In this document: piece after piece, positions 1 through 8,036 of the stretch | How positions within the stretch are numbered: the stretch's first letter is position 1 | How the letters are laid out: each line of letters opens with the position of its first letter | Origin: Saccharopolyspora endophytica | GTDB taxonomy: Bacteria; Actinomycetota; Actinomycetes; Mycobacteriales; Pseudonocardiaceae | Assembly: GCF_018070075.1 (NCBI RefSeq) | Contig: NZ_JAGPXE010000004.1 | Location: 62,001 to 126,000, forward strand | DNA: 64,000 nt | Reading direction: 5' to 3' | Position numbers and translations under genes: made by a program | The notes under the pieces: model-generated | What the model saw: the letters and a program-made list of their open reading frames with translations, nothing else | What the model was told of the DNA's origin: nothing | Databases searched by the model: none

Positions 1-389
1 TCGGCCCGCTGTCCATCGTGGTCACCTACACCTCGGAGGACGAGGCCCGCCGCGCGGCGGAGGCGTTCGAGGGCAACCTCACCGCGACGGTCCACGCGGA
101 GGACTCCGACACCGACTTCGTCGCCACGCTCCTGCCGCGCCTGCGGGAGCGCGCCGGGCGCCTGCTGTTCAACGGCTGGCCGACCGGCGTCGCCGTCTCC
201 CACGCCATGCAGCACGGCGGTCCCTACCCGGCCACCACGGACGCCCGCTTCACCTCGGTCGGCACGGCGGCCCTCGACCGCTTCCTCCGCCCGGTGACCT
301 ACCAGAACGTCCCGGCCGCGCTGCTCCCGCAGCCCCTCCAGGACCACAACCCCTGGAACATCCCGCAGAAGATCCACGCTGCCGGCTAG
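1..389 (+). CDS. NADP-dependent aldehyde dehydrogenase, 3' end (2,5-dioxovalerate dehydrogenase type)
   Basis: Partial gene cut by the window edge; the open frame runs in from position 3, beginning GPLSIVVTY, the usual EVFGPLSIV stretch of the ALDH C-terminal half. About 129 residues are visible. The tail contains GRLLFNGWPTGV, HAMQHGGPYPAT and RFTSVGTAALDRFLRPV, which are typical of alpha-ketoglutarate semialdehyde (2,5-dioxovalerate) dehydrogenases that finish oxidative pentose and sugar-acid breakdown. The catalytic Cys and Glu lie outside the window. It converges on the methyltransferase gene across a 178-bp gap that holds palindromic repeats. Family assignment is firm; the exact substrate is inferred. 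Confidence 0.85.
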   Translation, partial: GPLSIVVTYTSEDEARRAAEAFEGNLTATVHAEDSDTDFVATLLPRLRERAGRLLFNGWPTGVAVSHAMQHGGPYPATTDARFTSVGTAALDRFLRPVTYQNVPAALLPQPLQDHNPWNIPQKIHAAG

Positions 390-475
390 ACGCCCACCCA
401 GCAGCAACCGCCACCTCGGCCCCCCGCGGACGAGGCCTGCGCGGAAACCACCGGAGTCCCGTCCCCACCGCGGCC

Positions 476-541
476 ATTCCAATTTCGCGCGAAATTCGAG
501 GGCTTGAGATCGCCTTCGAATTTCTCGCGAAATTCGAATTT
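476..541. repeat. Two palindromic repeats (family A) between convergent genes
   Basis: Two imperfect copies of a palindrome with core AATTTCGCGCGAAATT lie here, at 481-496 and about 515-538 (the second has TTTCTCGCGAAA in the middle). The same element recurs at 10604-10794. Both sites separate convergent genes, so the hairpins may act as bidirectional terminators or be REP-like elements. There is no long U-tract. The AT-rich arms stand out from the surrounding GC-rich DNA. Confidence 0.7.
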
Positions 542-567
542 GTCGCCCGCGCGAGTGACGGGGGACG

Positions 568-1383
568 TCAGGCGGTTCGGCGGTAGCGGGCGACCGTGAC
601 CGCGGCCGTGGGCGTCACGGGTGACGGCAGGGCGGCGATCTTGGCTTCGAGGGCTTCGGGCGTGGTGTGCCAGGCGCTGGGCCCCATGGCCACGGCTGCC
701 AGGGCCTCGGCGTGGGTCAGTTCGAGCCGGAACTCCACCGTGCGCCGCTCCAGCGGGGTGAAGTGGCCTCCGAGCTGGTCGGCGAGGCGTTCCGGTTTGG
801 ACTCGTCGACGTTGAGCAGGCCCAGGTGGTCGACCAGACCGGTGAGGTGGCCGGGGTCGGGGATCACGACGACGAGCTCACCGCCGGGACGCAGGATCCG
901 GCGCATCTCCGGCGCGTTGCGCGGAGCGAAGACGTTGAGGACGACACCCGCCGCACCGGTGCGGATCGGCAGCGGCTGCCAGGCGTCGGCCACCGCCGCG
1001 CCGATGCGCGAGTGTGCCTTGGCAGCCCTGCGGCACGCGTACTTGGAGACGTCCAGGGCCACACCGATCCGCTCGCCGAGGGCGCGTACCAGGTAGAAGC
1101 CGGTGCCGGCCCCGATGTCGACCACCGGGCCGTCCCCGGTGACCGCCGCTGCCACCGCGTCGGCGATCGGGTCGTAGTGCCCGGCGCCCAGGAACCCGGC
1201 GCGGGCGGCGACCATCTCCGCGGTGTCACCGACGACCTTGCTGCGACCCGAGAGCAGGCTGACGTAGCCCTGCCGCGCGAAGTCGAACACGTGGTTCGAC
1301 GAACACCGCAGCGAGTTCCCGCTTCGCTCCAGGTCGAGTCCGCAGTGCGGGCAGGCCAGCACCTCCACCACCTCGTCCAGCAC
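568..1383 (-). CDS. RlmA/RrmA-type 23S rRNA (guanine-N1) methyltransferase-like protein
   Basis: A 271-residue SAM-dependent methyltransferase. The N-terminus has a zinc-ribbon-like pattern, LACPHCGLDL followed by a second CSSNHVFD pair, then the FARQGYVSLL motif of the RlmA/RrmA/TlrB family. Motif I is VVDIGAGTGFYL, and NVFAPRNAPEMRRILRPGG follows. These enzymes methylate a G in helix 35 of 23S rRNA; in TlrB this gives macrolide resistance. The open frame extends much further upstream, but I chose the GTG at 1383 because GGAGG lies 7 nt before it and the family length fits. Whether it modifies G745 or G748, or confers resistance, cannot be read here. Confidence 0.85.
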   Translation of the reverse strand: MLDEVVEVLACPHCGLDLERSGNSLRCSSNHVFDFARQGYVSLLSGRSKVVGDTAEMVAARAGFLGAGHYDPIADAVAAAVTGDGPVVDIGAGTGFYLVRALGERIGVALDVSKYACRRAAKAHSRIGAAVADAWQPLPIRTGAAGVVLNVFAPRNAPEMRRILRPGGELVVVIPDPGHLTGLVDHLGLLNVDESKPERLADQLGGHFTPLERRTVEFRLELTHAEALAAVAMGPSAWHTTPEALEAKIAALPSPVTPTAAVTVARYRRTA

Positions 1384-1464
1384 AGCCCAGCCTCCACACG
1401 CTTCGCAGATGCGCGATTCTAGTCGTCGGGGAACGCGGCGAGCGGCGCGGAAGGAGGCGCGGCG

Positions 1465-2850
1465 ATGTGGCACTGGCTGAGCGCACCCGAGTACCAGGCG
1501 GCGAGGTTCGCCGTCACCCACCTGATCGCCCTGACCTACCTGATCGGCTTCATCTGCTTCCTGCGGCAGTTCCGCGGTCTGCTCGGTGAGGACGGGCTGA
1601 CGCCGGTGGTCCGATTCGTCCAGCGGGTGCCGTTCCGCCGGGCACCGAGCGTGTTCCACTTCCGCAGCTCCGACCGGTGGCTGGCGGGCGTGGCCTGGAC
1701 CGGCATCGCCGCGAGCGCGCTCGCCCAGTTCGCGGACTTCGCCCCGGTCTGGGGCTGGATGCTCGTGTGGGCGCTGCTGTGGGTGCTGTACTCGTCGATC
1801 GTCAACGTCGGCCAGGTCTGGTACGGCTTCGGCTGGGAATCGCTGCTGCTCGAAGCCGGTTTCCTGGTGATCTTCCTGGGCCCGGCGCACATCGCCCCAC
1901 CGGCGCCGGTGCTGTGGCTGCTGTGCTGGCTGCTGTTCCGCGTCGAGTTCGGCGCCGGGCTGATCAAGCTGCGCGGGGACTCCTGCTGGCGCGACCTCAC
2001 GGCGCTGCACTACCACCACGAGACGCAGCCGATGCCGGGTCCGCTGAGCCGCTCGTTCCACTGGCTGCCGCGGCCGCTGCACAAGGTGGAGGTGCTGGCC
2101 AACCACGGGACCCAGCTCGTCGTTCCGTTCCTGCTGTTCGCCCCGCAACCGGTGGCCACCGTCGCGGCGGCGATCATCGTCGTCACGCAGGTGTGGCTGA
2201 TGCTCAGCGGGAACTTCGCCTGGCTGAACTTCCTGACGATCACCCTGGCGTTCGCCGCCGTCGGCGGGCCGCCCGCCGCGCTCCCCGATCCGCCGGGCTG
2301 GTTCGCGGTGCTCGTGCTGGCGGTGACGGCGCTGTTCGTGGTGCTGGCGTACTGGCCGGTGCGCAACATGCTGGGACGCGGACAGGTCATGAACCGCAGC
2401 TTCAACCGGCTGCACCTGGGCAACACCTACGGCGCGTTCGGCAGCATCACGCGGGTCCGCTACGAGGTCGTCGTGCAGGGCGCCGACGAGCCGGGAGGCC
2501 CGTGGCGGGAGTACGAGTTCAAGGGCAAGCCCGGCGACCCCGCGCGCAGACCGCCCCAGATCGCGCCGTACCACCTGCGGCTGGACTGGCTGATGTGGTT
2601 CGTAGCCATCAACCCCTCCTACGGGCGCACCTGGCTGCCGAGGTTCCTGCGCGCCCTGCTCCGCAACGAGCCCCCGGTGCTGGCCCTGCTCCGGCACAAC
2701 CCGTTCCCCGACGCACCGCCGAAGTGGGTCAAGGCCGACCTCTACCGCTACCGCTTCACCACCCGCCGGGACCGCCGCGCAACCGGCGACCACTGGAGCA
2801 GGACCAGGTCCTCGGACCTCGTTCCGCCCCTGAGCCTCGACGACCTGTGA
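1465..2850 (+). CDS. Lipase maturation factor family membrane protein
   Basis: A 461-residue polytopic membrane protein of the LMF1-like family (DUF1222). The family name comes from vertebrate LMF1, an ER protein needed to fold lipases; the bacterial role is unknown. The N-terminal half carries several hydrophobic segments, including the stretches near residues 15-30, 85-125 and 140-170. Family motifs include GQVWYGFGWESLLLEAG, FRVEFGAGLIKLRGD, LTALHYHHETQPMPGP and YEFKGKPGDP, with RLDWLMWF near the C-terminus. The ATG at 1465 has GGAGG upstream. It diverges from the methyltransferase gene and ends directly against the convergent VOC gene. Confidence 0.9.
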   Translation: MWHWLSAPEYQAARFAVTHLIALTYLIGFICFLRQFRGLLGEDGLTPVVRFVQRVPFRRAPSVFHFRSSDRWLAGVAWTGIAASALAQFADFAPVWGWMLVWALLWVLYSSIVNVGQVWYGFGWESLLLEAGFLVIFLGPAHIAPPAPVLWLLCWLLFRVEFGAGLIKLRGDSCWRDLTALHYHHETQPMPGPLSRSFHWLPRPLHKVEVLANHGTQLVVPFLLFAPQPVATVAAAIIVVTQVWLMLSGNFAWLNFLTITLAFAAVGGPPAALPDPPGWFAVLVLAVTALFVVLAYWPVRNMLGRGQVMNRSFNRLHLGNTYGAFGSITRVRYEVVVQGADEPGGPWREYEFKGKPGDPARRPPQIAPYHLRLDWLMWFVAINPSYGRTWLPRFLRALLRNEPPVLALLRHNPFPDAPPKWVKADLYRYRFTTRRDRRATGDHWSRTRSSDLVPPLSLDDL

Positions 2851-3333
2851 TCACCCCTGCGCGGCGGCTTCGAGTTCGGCGATGTCGAGCTTGCCCATGC
2901 TCAGCATCGCCTTCATGACCCGGTCGGAGACCGCGGGATCCGGCGAGGTGATCAGTTCCAGGAGGCGCCGGGGCGTGATCTGCCAGGACAGGCCGTAGCG
3001 GTCCTTGAGCCAGCCGCAGGGGCCGTGCTCGCCGCCTTCGCCGAGCTGCTCCCACAGCCGGTCGATCTCCTCCTGCGACTCGCAGGTGACCTCCAGCGAG
3101 ACCGCCTCGGTGAATGTGAACTGCGGTCCACCGTTGAGCCCGACGAACTGCTGACCGAACAGTTCGAACTGCACCACCAGCACCGTGCCGGGCTCCCCCG
3201 GACCGGCCTCGCCGTGGTGCATGACGTGCACGATGCGCGAATCCGGGAAGATCGAGCAGTAGTGCTTCGCGGCTTCCTCGGCCTCGGTGTCGAACCACAG
3301 GTTCGGGGTGATCTTCTGGGCGAACTCGTACAT
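2851..3333 (-). CDS. VOC (PhnB/3-demethylubiquinone methyltransferase-like) protein
   Basis: A 160-residue protein with the vicinal-oxygen-chelate fold of the PhnB-like group. The family pattern is seen as ITPNLWFDTEAEEAAKHYCSIF at the N-terminus (two words: TPNLWFD and AAKHYCSIFPDS), FELFGQQFVGLNGGPQF in the middle and CGWLKDRYGLSWQITP near residue 110. The C-terminal part, about residues 125-150 (AVSDRVMKAMLSMGKLDI), is the usual ending of actinobacterial members. Members are often annotated as methyltransferases without evidence. Substrate unknown. It shares a tight convergent end with the lipase maturation factor gene. Confidence 0.88.
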   Translation of the reverse strand: MYEFAQKITPNLWFDTEAEEAAKHYCSIFPDSRIVHVMHHGEAGPGEPGTVLVVQFELFGQQFVGLNGGPQFTFTEAVSLEVTCESQEEIDRLWEQLGEGGEHGPCGWLKDRYGLSWQITPRRLLELITSPDPAVSDRVMKAMLSMGKLDIAELEAAAQG

Positions 3334-3402
3334 GGGTCTACCCCTTCGTCGCGGAAAACCAGGCTGAAGGGGTAGACCCGCTCACGCATCGGAACTCATC
3401 GG

Positions 3403-4632
3403 TCAGAACGCGGGGCGCAGCGACATGCGGGCGTCCGTGCCGTCGAGCTTGACGCCCAGCACCTGGTGCAGCTGGATGTTGTTGCGCTCGAACCCGAGCT
3501 GGCAGGCGGCCATGTACAGCCGCCACACGCGCGCCCGCGCGTGCCCGGCCTCGGCGACCGCGGCCGACCAGTTGCGGTCGAGGTTCTCGCACCAGTGGGC
3601 CAGCGTCATCGCGTAGTGCTCGCGCAGGTTCTCCTCGTGGCGCACCTCGAAGCCGTTGTCGTTCATCGCCGACACCAGCGTGCCGACCGGTTCGAGCTCG
3701 CCGTCGGGGAACACGTAGCGGCCGATGAACTTGCCCGTCCGCGCCCTCTGCCGACCGTGCGGGCGGGTGATGCAGTGGTTGAGCAGCCGGCCCCCCGGCA
3801 CCAGCTTGTCCTGCAGGAACGAGAAGTAGTGCGGCAGCTGCTTGAGACCGATGTGCTCGGTCAGGCCGATGGAGCTCACGGCGTCGAACCCGGTTTCCGG
3901 CACGTCCCGGTAGTCCATGTAGCGGACCTCGGCGAGGTCGGCCAGGCCGCGTTCGGCGATGGCCTTCTGCGCCCACTGCGCTTGCTGCCGCGACAGCGTG
4001 ACGCCCAGCCCGCGCACCCCGTAGTGCTCGGCGGCGTGCATGACCATGCCGCCCCAGCCGCAGCCGACGTCGAGCAGCCGCTGGCCTTCGGACAGGTCGA
4101 GCTTGCGGGCCACCAGGTCGTGCTTGGTGAACTGCGCCTGCTCCAGGGTGGCGTCCTGCTCCGGGTAGACCGCGCAGGTGTAGGCCATCGACGGGCCGAG
4201 GACGTACTCGTAGAACCGGTTGGAGACGTCGTAGTGGTACGAGATCGACTGGCTGTCGCGGTTCTTCGAGTGTCGCCAGCCGCGCGAGCGGTGCTCGACC
4301 TCCGGCACCCGGACCGGCCACCAGAACCGGTACCCGGCCAGCTTGAAGAGCAGTTCGCGTCGCAGGTCCGCAGGCACGTCGTTGAGCGTCACCGACGGGA
4401 ACGCCGAAAGCGCGCCGTACATGTCGCCGTGCACTTCCAGCGCGCCGCTGACGTAGGCGCGGGCGAGCCCCAGCTCACCGGGCGCGTTGGCCAGGTGCGA
4501 CAGCGCCAGCGGCGAGCGGACTTCCACGCACACATCGGCCCCGGCGGTCCCTGCTCGGCTGCCGTCGAAGGCTCGGATCTCCACCGACAGGTCGCCGCCG
4601 AGAATCCGCTCGAACACCCCTGCCCATCCCAT
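3403..4632 (-). CDS. tmsB: 10-methylene fatty acid synthase (cyclopropane-fatty-acyl-phospholipid synthase family)
   Basis: A 409-residue SAM-dependent methyltransferase of the CFA synthase family. It shows SISYHYDVSNRFYEYVLG, motif I LLDVGCGWGGMVMHAAE, the GVTLSRQQAQWAQ stretch, SIGLTEHIG, and C-terminal MAACQLGFERNNIQLHQVL. In actinobacteria a CFA homologue next to an FAD oxidoreductase (TmsB-TmsA, or BfaB-BfaA; Rv0447c/Rv0449c in M. tuberculosis) makes 10-methylstearic (tuberculostearic) acid. TmsB methylenates the double bond of oleoyl phospholipid and TmsA reduces the product. The partner gene lies 42 bp upstream on the same strand. The ATG has AAAGGAGA 7 nt upstream. Context, rather than sequence alone, argues for TmsB over plain CFA synthase. 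Confidence 0.85.
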   Translation of the reverse strand: MGWAGVFERILGGDLSVEIRAFDGSRAGTAGADVCVEVRSPLALSHLANAPGELGLARAYVSGALEVHGDMYGALSAFPSVTLNDVPADLRRELLFKLAGYRFWWPVRVPEVEHRSRGWRHSKNRDSQSISYHYDVSNRFYEYVLGPSMAYTCAVYPEQDATLEQAQFTKHDLVARKLDLSEGQRLLDVGCGWGGMVMHAAEHYGVRGLGVTLSRQQAQWAQKAIAERGLADLAEVRYMDYRDVPETGFDAVSSIGLTEHIGLKQLPHYFSFLQDKLVPGGRLLNHCITRPHGRQRARTGKFIGRYVFPDGELEPVGTLVSAMNDNGFEVRHEENLREHYAMTLAHWCENLDRNWSAAVAEAGHARARVWRLYMAACQLGFERNNIQLHQVLGVKLDGTDARMSLRPAF

Positions 4633-4674
4633 CAGAGGGTCTCCTTTCCAGTTTGATGTGTCGTCTGCCGCGAG

Positions 4675-6054
4675 TCAGCGCTCGCGAACGCACTTCTCGT
4701 ACAGTCCCGGCAATCGGCCCTTCGGGTCGTAGGTGTCCTTCAGCCGCTGGTAGGCCGGTCGGTTGTAGAGCCGCCAGAACTCGTCCTCCTCGAAGTAGGA
4801 GTTGGAGTACAGCGACTTGTGCCCGTCGAGCTCGGTCACCTTCCGCTCGATCGCGCGGTTGTGCCTGCCCGGCGCCTCGCCGGGGCGCAGCGGCACCGTC
4901 GCCCAGAAGCCGACGTTGACGTAGAGGGTGTCGGGGTCCATCGGGTACAGCGACCAGCCCTTTCGGTCGCGCAGCCGCACCGGGCACAGCCAGATCGGCG
5001 AGATCCCGATGTCGCGGTGGAAGAACTCCAGGAACTCCGGCAACCGCTGGACCGGGATCTCGACGTCCTGGATCACCGGTTCGTTGAGGCCCTTGCCCTG
5101 CAGCACGGCGAGCCGGTCGGTCACCGAGTGCCGCCGGTCCCAGGCGACGATCCGCCGGTAGACGTCGGAGCGCTTGTACTTCGCCGGCCAGAAGCGGCGG
5201 ATCAGCGGGTGCTGCACGCCGATCGCCCGCGAGCACCAGAACCAGTCGGTGTCCCAGCGCCACAGGTAGTCGTGGATGCTCAGGTAGTCGGTGCGGCGCT
5301 GCTGCACCGACCGGTAGTAGATCTGCTCGCCGGTGTAGTCGCTGGCGAAGGGCGCGGAGTCCACGTAGGACCCGAGGGTGAGGTGGTGCTCGGTCGGCGT
5401 GAACACGGTCCCGTCGACGAAATCGACCTGCTCGCCGTCGAATTCACCGTCCGCGCAGATCTCGGCGATCGCCTCGGTGCACTCGGCGGCGGTGGCGAAC
5501 GGGACGTGGCGGAGCTTGACGTAGGGCTTGACCGCCTCCAGCTCGATCTCCAGCCGCAGCGCGTAGCCCAGCGTGCCGTAGGAGTTGGGGAAGCCCCGGA
5601 ACAGGTCCGCGTGCTCGTTGTCCGGCCGCGCCACCACCACCGAACCGTCGGCGGTGAGGATCTCCATCTCGCGGACCGACTCGTGCGGCAGCCCGTTGCG
5701 GTAGGAGGTCGACTCGATGCCCAGCCCGGCCACCGCGCCGCCCAGCGTGATGGTCTTGAGCTGCGGCACCACCTTCGGGATGTGCCCGGTGGGCAGCAGC
5801 GCGTCCACGATCTGCTCGTAGGTCGCCATGCCCTGGACCTGCGCGGTTCCGGCTTCGGCGTCGACGTCGAAGACCTTGGTGAACCGGCCGACGTCGAGCC
5901 CCGGGGAGTCGGAGGGGGCGCGGAACCGGAAGAGGTTCGAGGTGGGTTTGGCGAGCCGGACCGGTGCACCGGCCGGCAGTTGTGCGTACTGCGCGACCAG
6001 CTCGGCCACGTCGTCGGAATGCTCGCCGATCATCGGCGTTACCCGATCCGCCAT
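4675..6054 (-). CDS. tmsA: FAD-binding oxidoreductase, 10-methylene fatty acid reductase
   Basis: A 459-residue flavoprotein of the GlcD/VAO type. The FAD-binding half includes PTSNLFRFR, TLGGAVAGLGIESTSYRNG and FRGFPNSYGTLGYALRLEIE. The second half contains FWCSRAIGVQHPLIRRFWP and an NVGFWATVPLRPGE segment, as in the DWARF1/DHCR24-like reductases. It precedes tmsB by 42 bp and is probably co-transcribed with it. TmsA reduces the 10-methylene intermediate to the 10-methyl branched chain of membrane lipids. A third gene, tmsC, found in some loci, is absent here. ATG chosen; no strong ribosome site is visible. Function follows from the pairing. Confidence 0.82.
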   Translation of the reverse strand: MADRVTPMIGEHSDDVAELVAQYAQLPAGAPVRLAKPTSNLFRFRAPSDSPGLDVGRFTKVFDVDAEAGTAQVQGMATYEQIVDALLPTGHIPKVVPQLKTITLGGAVAGLGIESTSYRNGLPHESVREMEILTADGSVVVARPDNEHADLFRGFPNSYGTLGYALRLEIELEAVKPYVKLRHVPFATAAECTEAIAEICADGEFDGEQVDFVDGTVFTPTEHHLTLGSYVDSAPFASDYTGEQIYYRSVQQRRTDYLSIHDYLWRWDTDWFWCSRAIGVQHPLIRRFWPAKYKRSDVYRRIVAWDRRHSVTDRLAVLQGKGLNEPVIQDVEIPVQRLPEFLEFFHRDIGISPIWLCPVRLRDRKGWSLYPMDPDTLYVNVGFWATVPLRPGEAPGRHNRAIERKVTELDGHKSLYSNSYFEEDEFWRLYNRPAYQRLKDTYDPKGRLPGLYEKCVRER

Positions 6055-6391
6055 ACCTCGACCGTAATGCCGGATCCGGTCTCAAGCACCCCCTTTAAAG
6101 AGGGCTCCGACCCCGCCCGCAAGCCGACGAACAGCCCAAAACCCGTCGGCGAAGGGCGGTTCCGCGATCTTCGGTGATCGCAAAACCGCAGGTTGGAGCC
6201 ACGAACGGGGAGGTGTCGCAGACGCTTGCGTGATACATGCAAGTTCAGCGATATTTCGATCACATTTGCTGTGATCGGAGCAGTCCTGCGGCGCGGGGCC
6301 TTTCACCGCACGGCGCAGCCCATTGCCTCGACCGGGTGACTCCCACCCGCGCCGCCAATCAGGAAGAGGCTGGAAACAAGCAGCAGAGCAC
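6055..6391. other. 337-bp intergenic region with a candidate operator
   Basis: This stretch lies between the cyclase gene end and the start of tmsA, both on the minus strand, so it should hold the tmsA promoter. It contains no convincing gene. The clearest structure is a perfect 7-bp inverted repeat GATCACA-N5-TGTGATC at 6258-6276. Its half-sites point the opposite way to a CRP site, and a GntR-like operator is possible. No typical terminator was seen. Confidence 0.45.
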
Positions 6392-7357
6392 CTAGCGGCG
6401 CTTGAGGGCCCAGGCTCGCAGGCCGCGGAAGCTCTGGACCTTCGTCGGCCCCACCGAGATGAGCTTGTAGCCCTCGTGGCCGCGCAGCGCGGCGGCCATC
6501 TCGCGGTCGATGAGCACCGAGGCCGGGCGGGCGACCGACGTCAGGCGGCTGGCGATGTTCACCGTCGAGCCGTAGACGTCGCCGAAGCGCGCCAGCACCG
6601 GCCCGCGAGCCAGGGCGATCCGCAGCGGCGGCAGCAGGTCGTTCTTGGCGATCTCCTCGTTGAGGGTCAGCGCGATCTCCGCGCCCTCCTCCGGGCTGTC
6701 GGCCACGAACAGGACCTCGTCGCCGACGGTCTTGATGACGCGGCCGTGGTTCTGCGCGACCACACCTCCCGCCAGCGACTCGAAGCCGTCGATCAGCCGG
6801 GTCAGCTCCAGCTCGGTGAAGTCGCGGATCAGCCGGGTGTAGCCGACCAGGTCGGCGAAGCCCACGACCTGCACGCGCTCGTCGATGCCCGGATCGCGCT
6901 CGTCGAGCTCGCGCGCCACGGTGGCGGCCAGGTGCCGCCGCCACACGTAGTCCTGCATCTTCTCCATGACCGGCACGATCGCCGCCGCCACCTCGGTGGT
7001 GGTGTCCACATCGGTGGCGAAGCTCTGCCCCAGCAGCGACTTGAACAGGCCCGTCTGCCACTCGGCCAGCCGGGACATCGTCTGCGCCAGCGAACGCGCC
7101 ACCGCGGATTCGAGCTCGTCGGGGATCACGTCCGCCGACACCAGCGACACCAGGGCGCGCAGCGCCGCGACGTCGGCGTCGGTGAAGATCACCTCGTCCG
7201 AGTCGACGTGCGCGAAGCCCATCGCCTGCCACAGCTGCTCGGCGCGCTCCAGGGAAACGCCGGACGCCTCGGCGATCTCGTCCTTGGTGTACTGGGGCGG
7301 CGAACCGAGGAGGATCTCCTCGATTCGCCGGATCCGGTCATCGCGACGTTCGGACAA
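6392..7357 (-). CDS. Class III adenylate cyclase with N-terminal regulatory domain (Rv1264-like)
   Basis: About 321 residues. Residues ~10-120 match the adenylate-cyclase regulatory domain seen in mycobacterial Rv1264 (RRIEEILLGSPPQYTKDEIA, ALRALVSLVSADVIPDE), which is autoinhibitory and pH-sensing there. The C-terminal half is a class III cyclase: metal-binding Asp in VGFADLVGYT, purine-specifying Lys and second Asp in VIKTVGDEVLFV, and catalytic Asn/Arg in STVNIASRL. It should make cAMP. The start is uncertain. The frame overlaps the upstream universal stress protein gene, and I chose the TTG at 7357 just upstream of the domain, which implies translational coupling. No clear ribosome site. 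Confidence 0.85.
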   Translation of the reverse strand: MSERRDDRIRRIEEILLGSPPQYTKDEIAEASGVSLERAEQLWQAMGFAHVDSDEVIFTDADVAALRALVSLVSADVIPDELESAVARSLAQTMSRLAEWQTGLFKSLLGQSFATDVDTTTEVAAAIVPVMEKMQDYVWRRHLAATVARELDERDPGIDERVQVVGFADLVGYTRLIRDFTELELTRLIDGFESLAGGVVAQNHGRVIKTVGDEVLFVADSPEEGAEIALTLNEEIAKNDLLPPLRIALARGPVLARFGDVYGSTVNIASRLTSVARPASVLIDREMAAALRGHEGYKLISVGPTKVQSFRGLRAWALKRR

Positions 7358-7790
7358 CGAGCACGTCGCAATCAGATCGTCGGGACACCTCGGACGGGAC
7401 CGAACCGAGGATGCGCCCCTTGAGGGTGTTGAGCCCTCGGCTACCCACGACCAGCAGGTCGGCGCTGTGCTTCTCGGCCGCGCCCAGCAGCACCGAGACC
7501 GGCTCGCCGACGGCGGCGACGGTCTCGATGTCGGTCGCACCGGCCTTGCGGGCGGTGTCCGATGCCGTCTGCACCGTGTCCTGGGCCGGAGCCGAACCCA
7601 TGACCTGGAAGGCCTCGTCGCCGAGCTGATCGGCGGCGCGTTCCAGCTCCTTCGGGTCGGTCGGGTAGTAGGCGCAGACGATCACCAGCCGCGCCGACGA
7701 GGCACTGGCGACCTCGGCGGCCCGGCCAACCGCGCGCAGCGAAGGCGCGGAGCCGTCCGTTCCCACGACGACGGTGCGATAACTGGACAT
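7338..7790 (-). CDS. Universal stress protein (UspA family)
   Basis: A 150-residue single-domain UspA protein. The N-terminus VVVGTDGSAPSLRAVGRA and the C-terminal ATP-binding signature VVGSRGLNTLKGRILGSV (G-x2-G-x9-GS) indicate the nucleotide-binding subclass. The ending CDVLVVRTSR is typical. The 3' end overlaps the start of the adenylate cyclase gene by about 20 bp. A USP coupled to a cyclase suggests shared stress or cAMP signalling; some mycobacterial USPs bind cAMP, so this is a reasonable but untested link. It diverges from the APC permease gene across a 246-bp gap. Confidence 0.92.
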   Translation of the reverse strand: MSSYRTVVVGTDGSAPSLRAVGRAAEVASASSARLVIVCAYYPTDPKELERAADQLGDEAFQVMGSAPAQDTVQTASDTARKAGATDIETVAAVGEPVSVLLGAAEKHSADLLVVGSRGLNTLKGRILGSVPSEVSRRSDCDVLVVRTSR

Positions 7791-8036
7791 CGCTCTCCCA
7801 CTTCCTTTGGGGCCGACATTTCGACGCTCCGGGTGAGAACACTAACGATCGAGGGCGGCCGCAGTCACGGCCCGTGCGCGGAGGCCTCCACCAGTGCCTC
7901 ACGCCACGGTGACGGACCAGGCCGGTTGTGCCGTTCCACAACTCTCTCCCGGAACTGTCGTCCAACCGGACAGCGCGACACTCGATCATGCGGCGTACGT
8001 TTCGCCGCAACCTGTGATTCGAACAATGGAGTCGAC

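Noticed and set aside
568..2793. A 741-codon minus-strand open frame
   Set aside because: Only the last ~270 codons look like a protein (the methyltransferase). The rest is antisense to the lipase maturation factor gene.
6258..6276. CRP-type binding site near the cyclase and tmsA genes
   Set aside because: The half-sites are inverted relative to the TGTGA-N6-TCACA consensus and the spacer is 5 nt; kept only as an unspecified inverted repeat.
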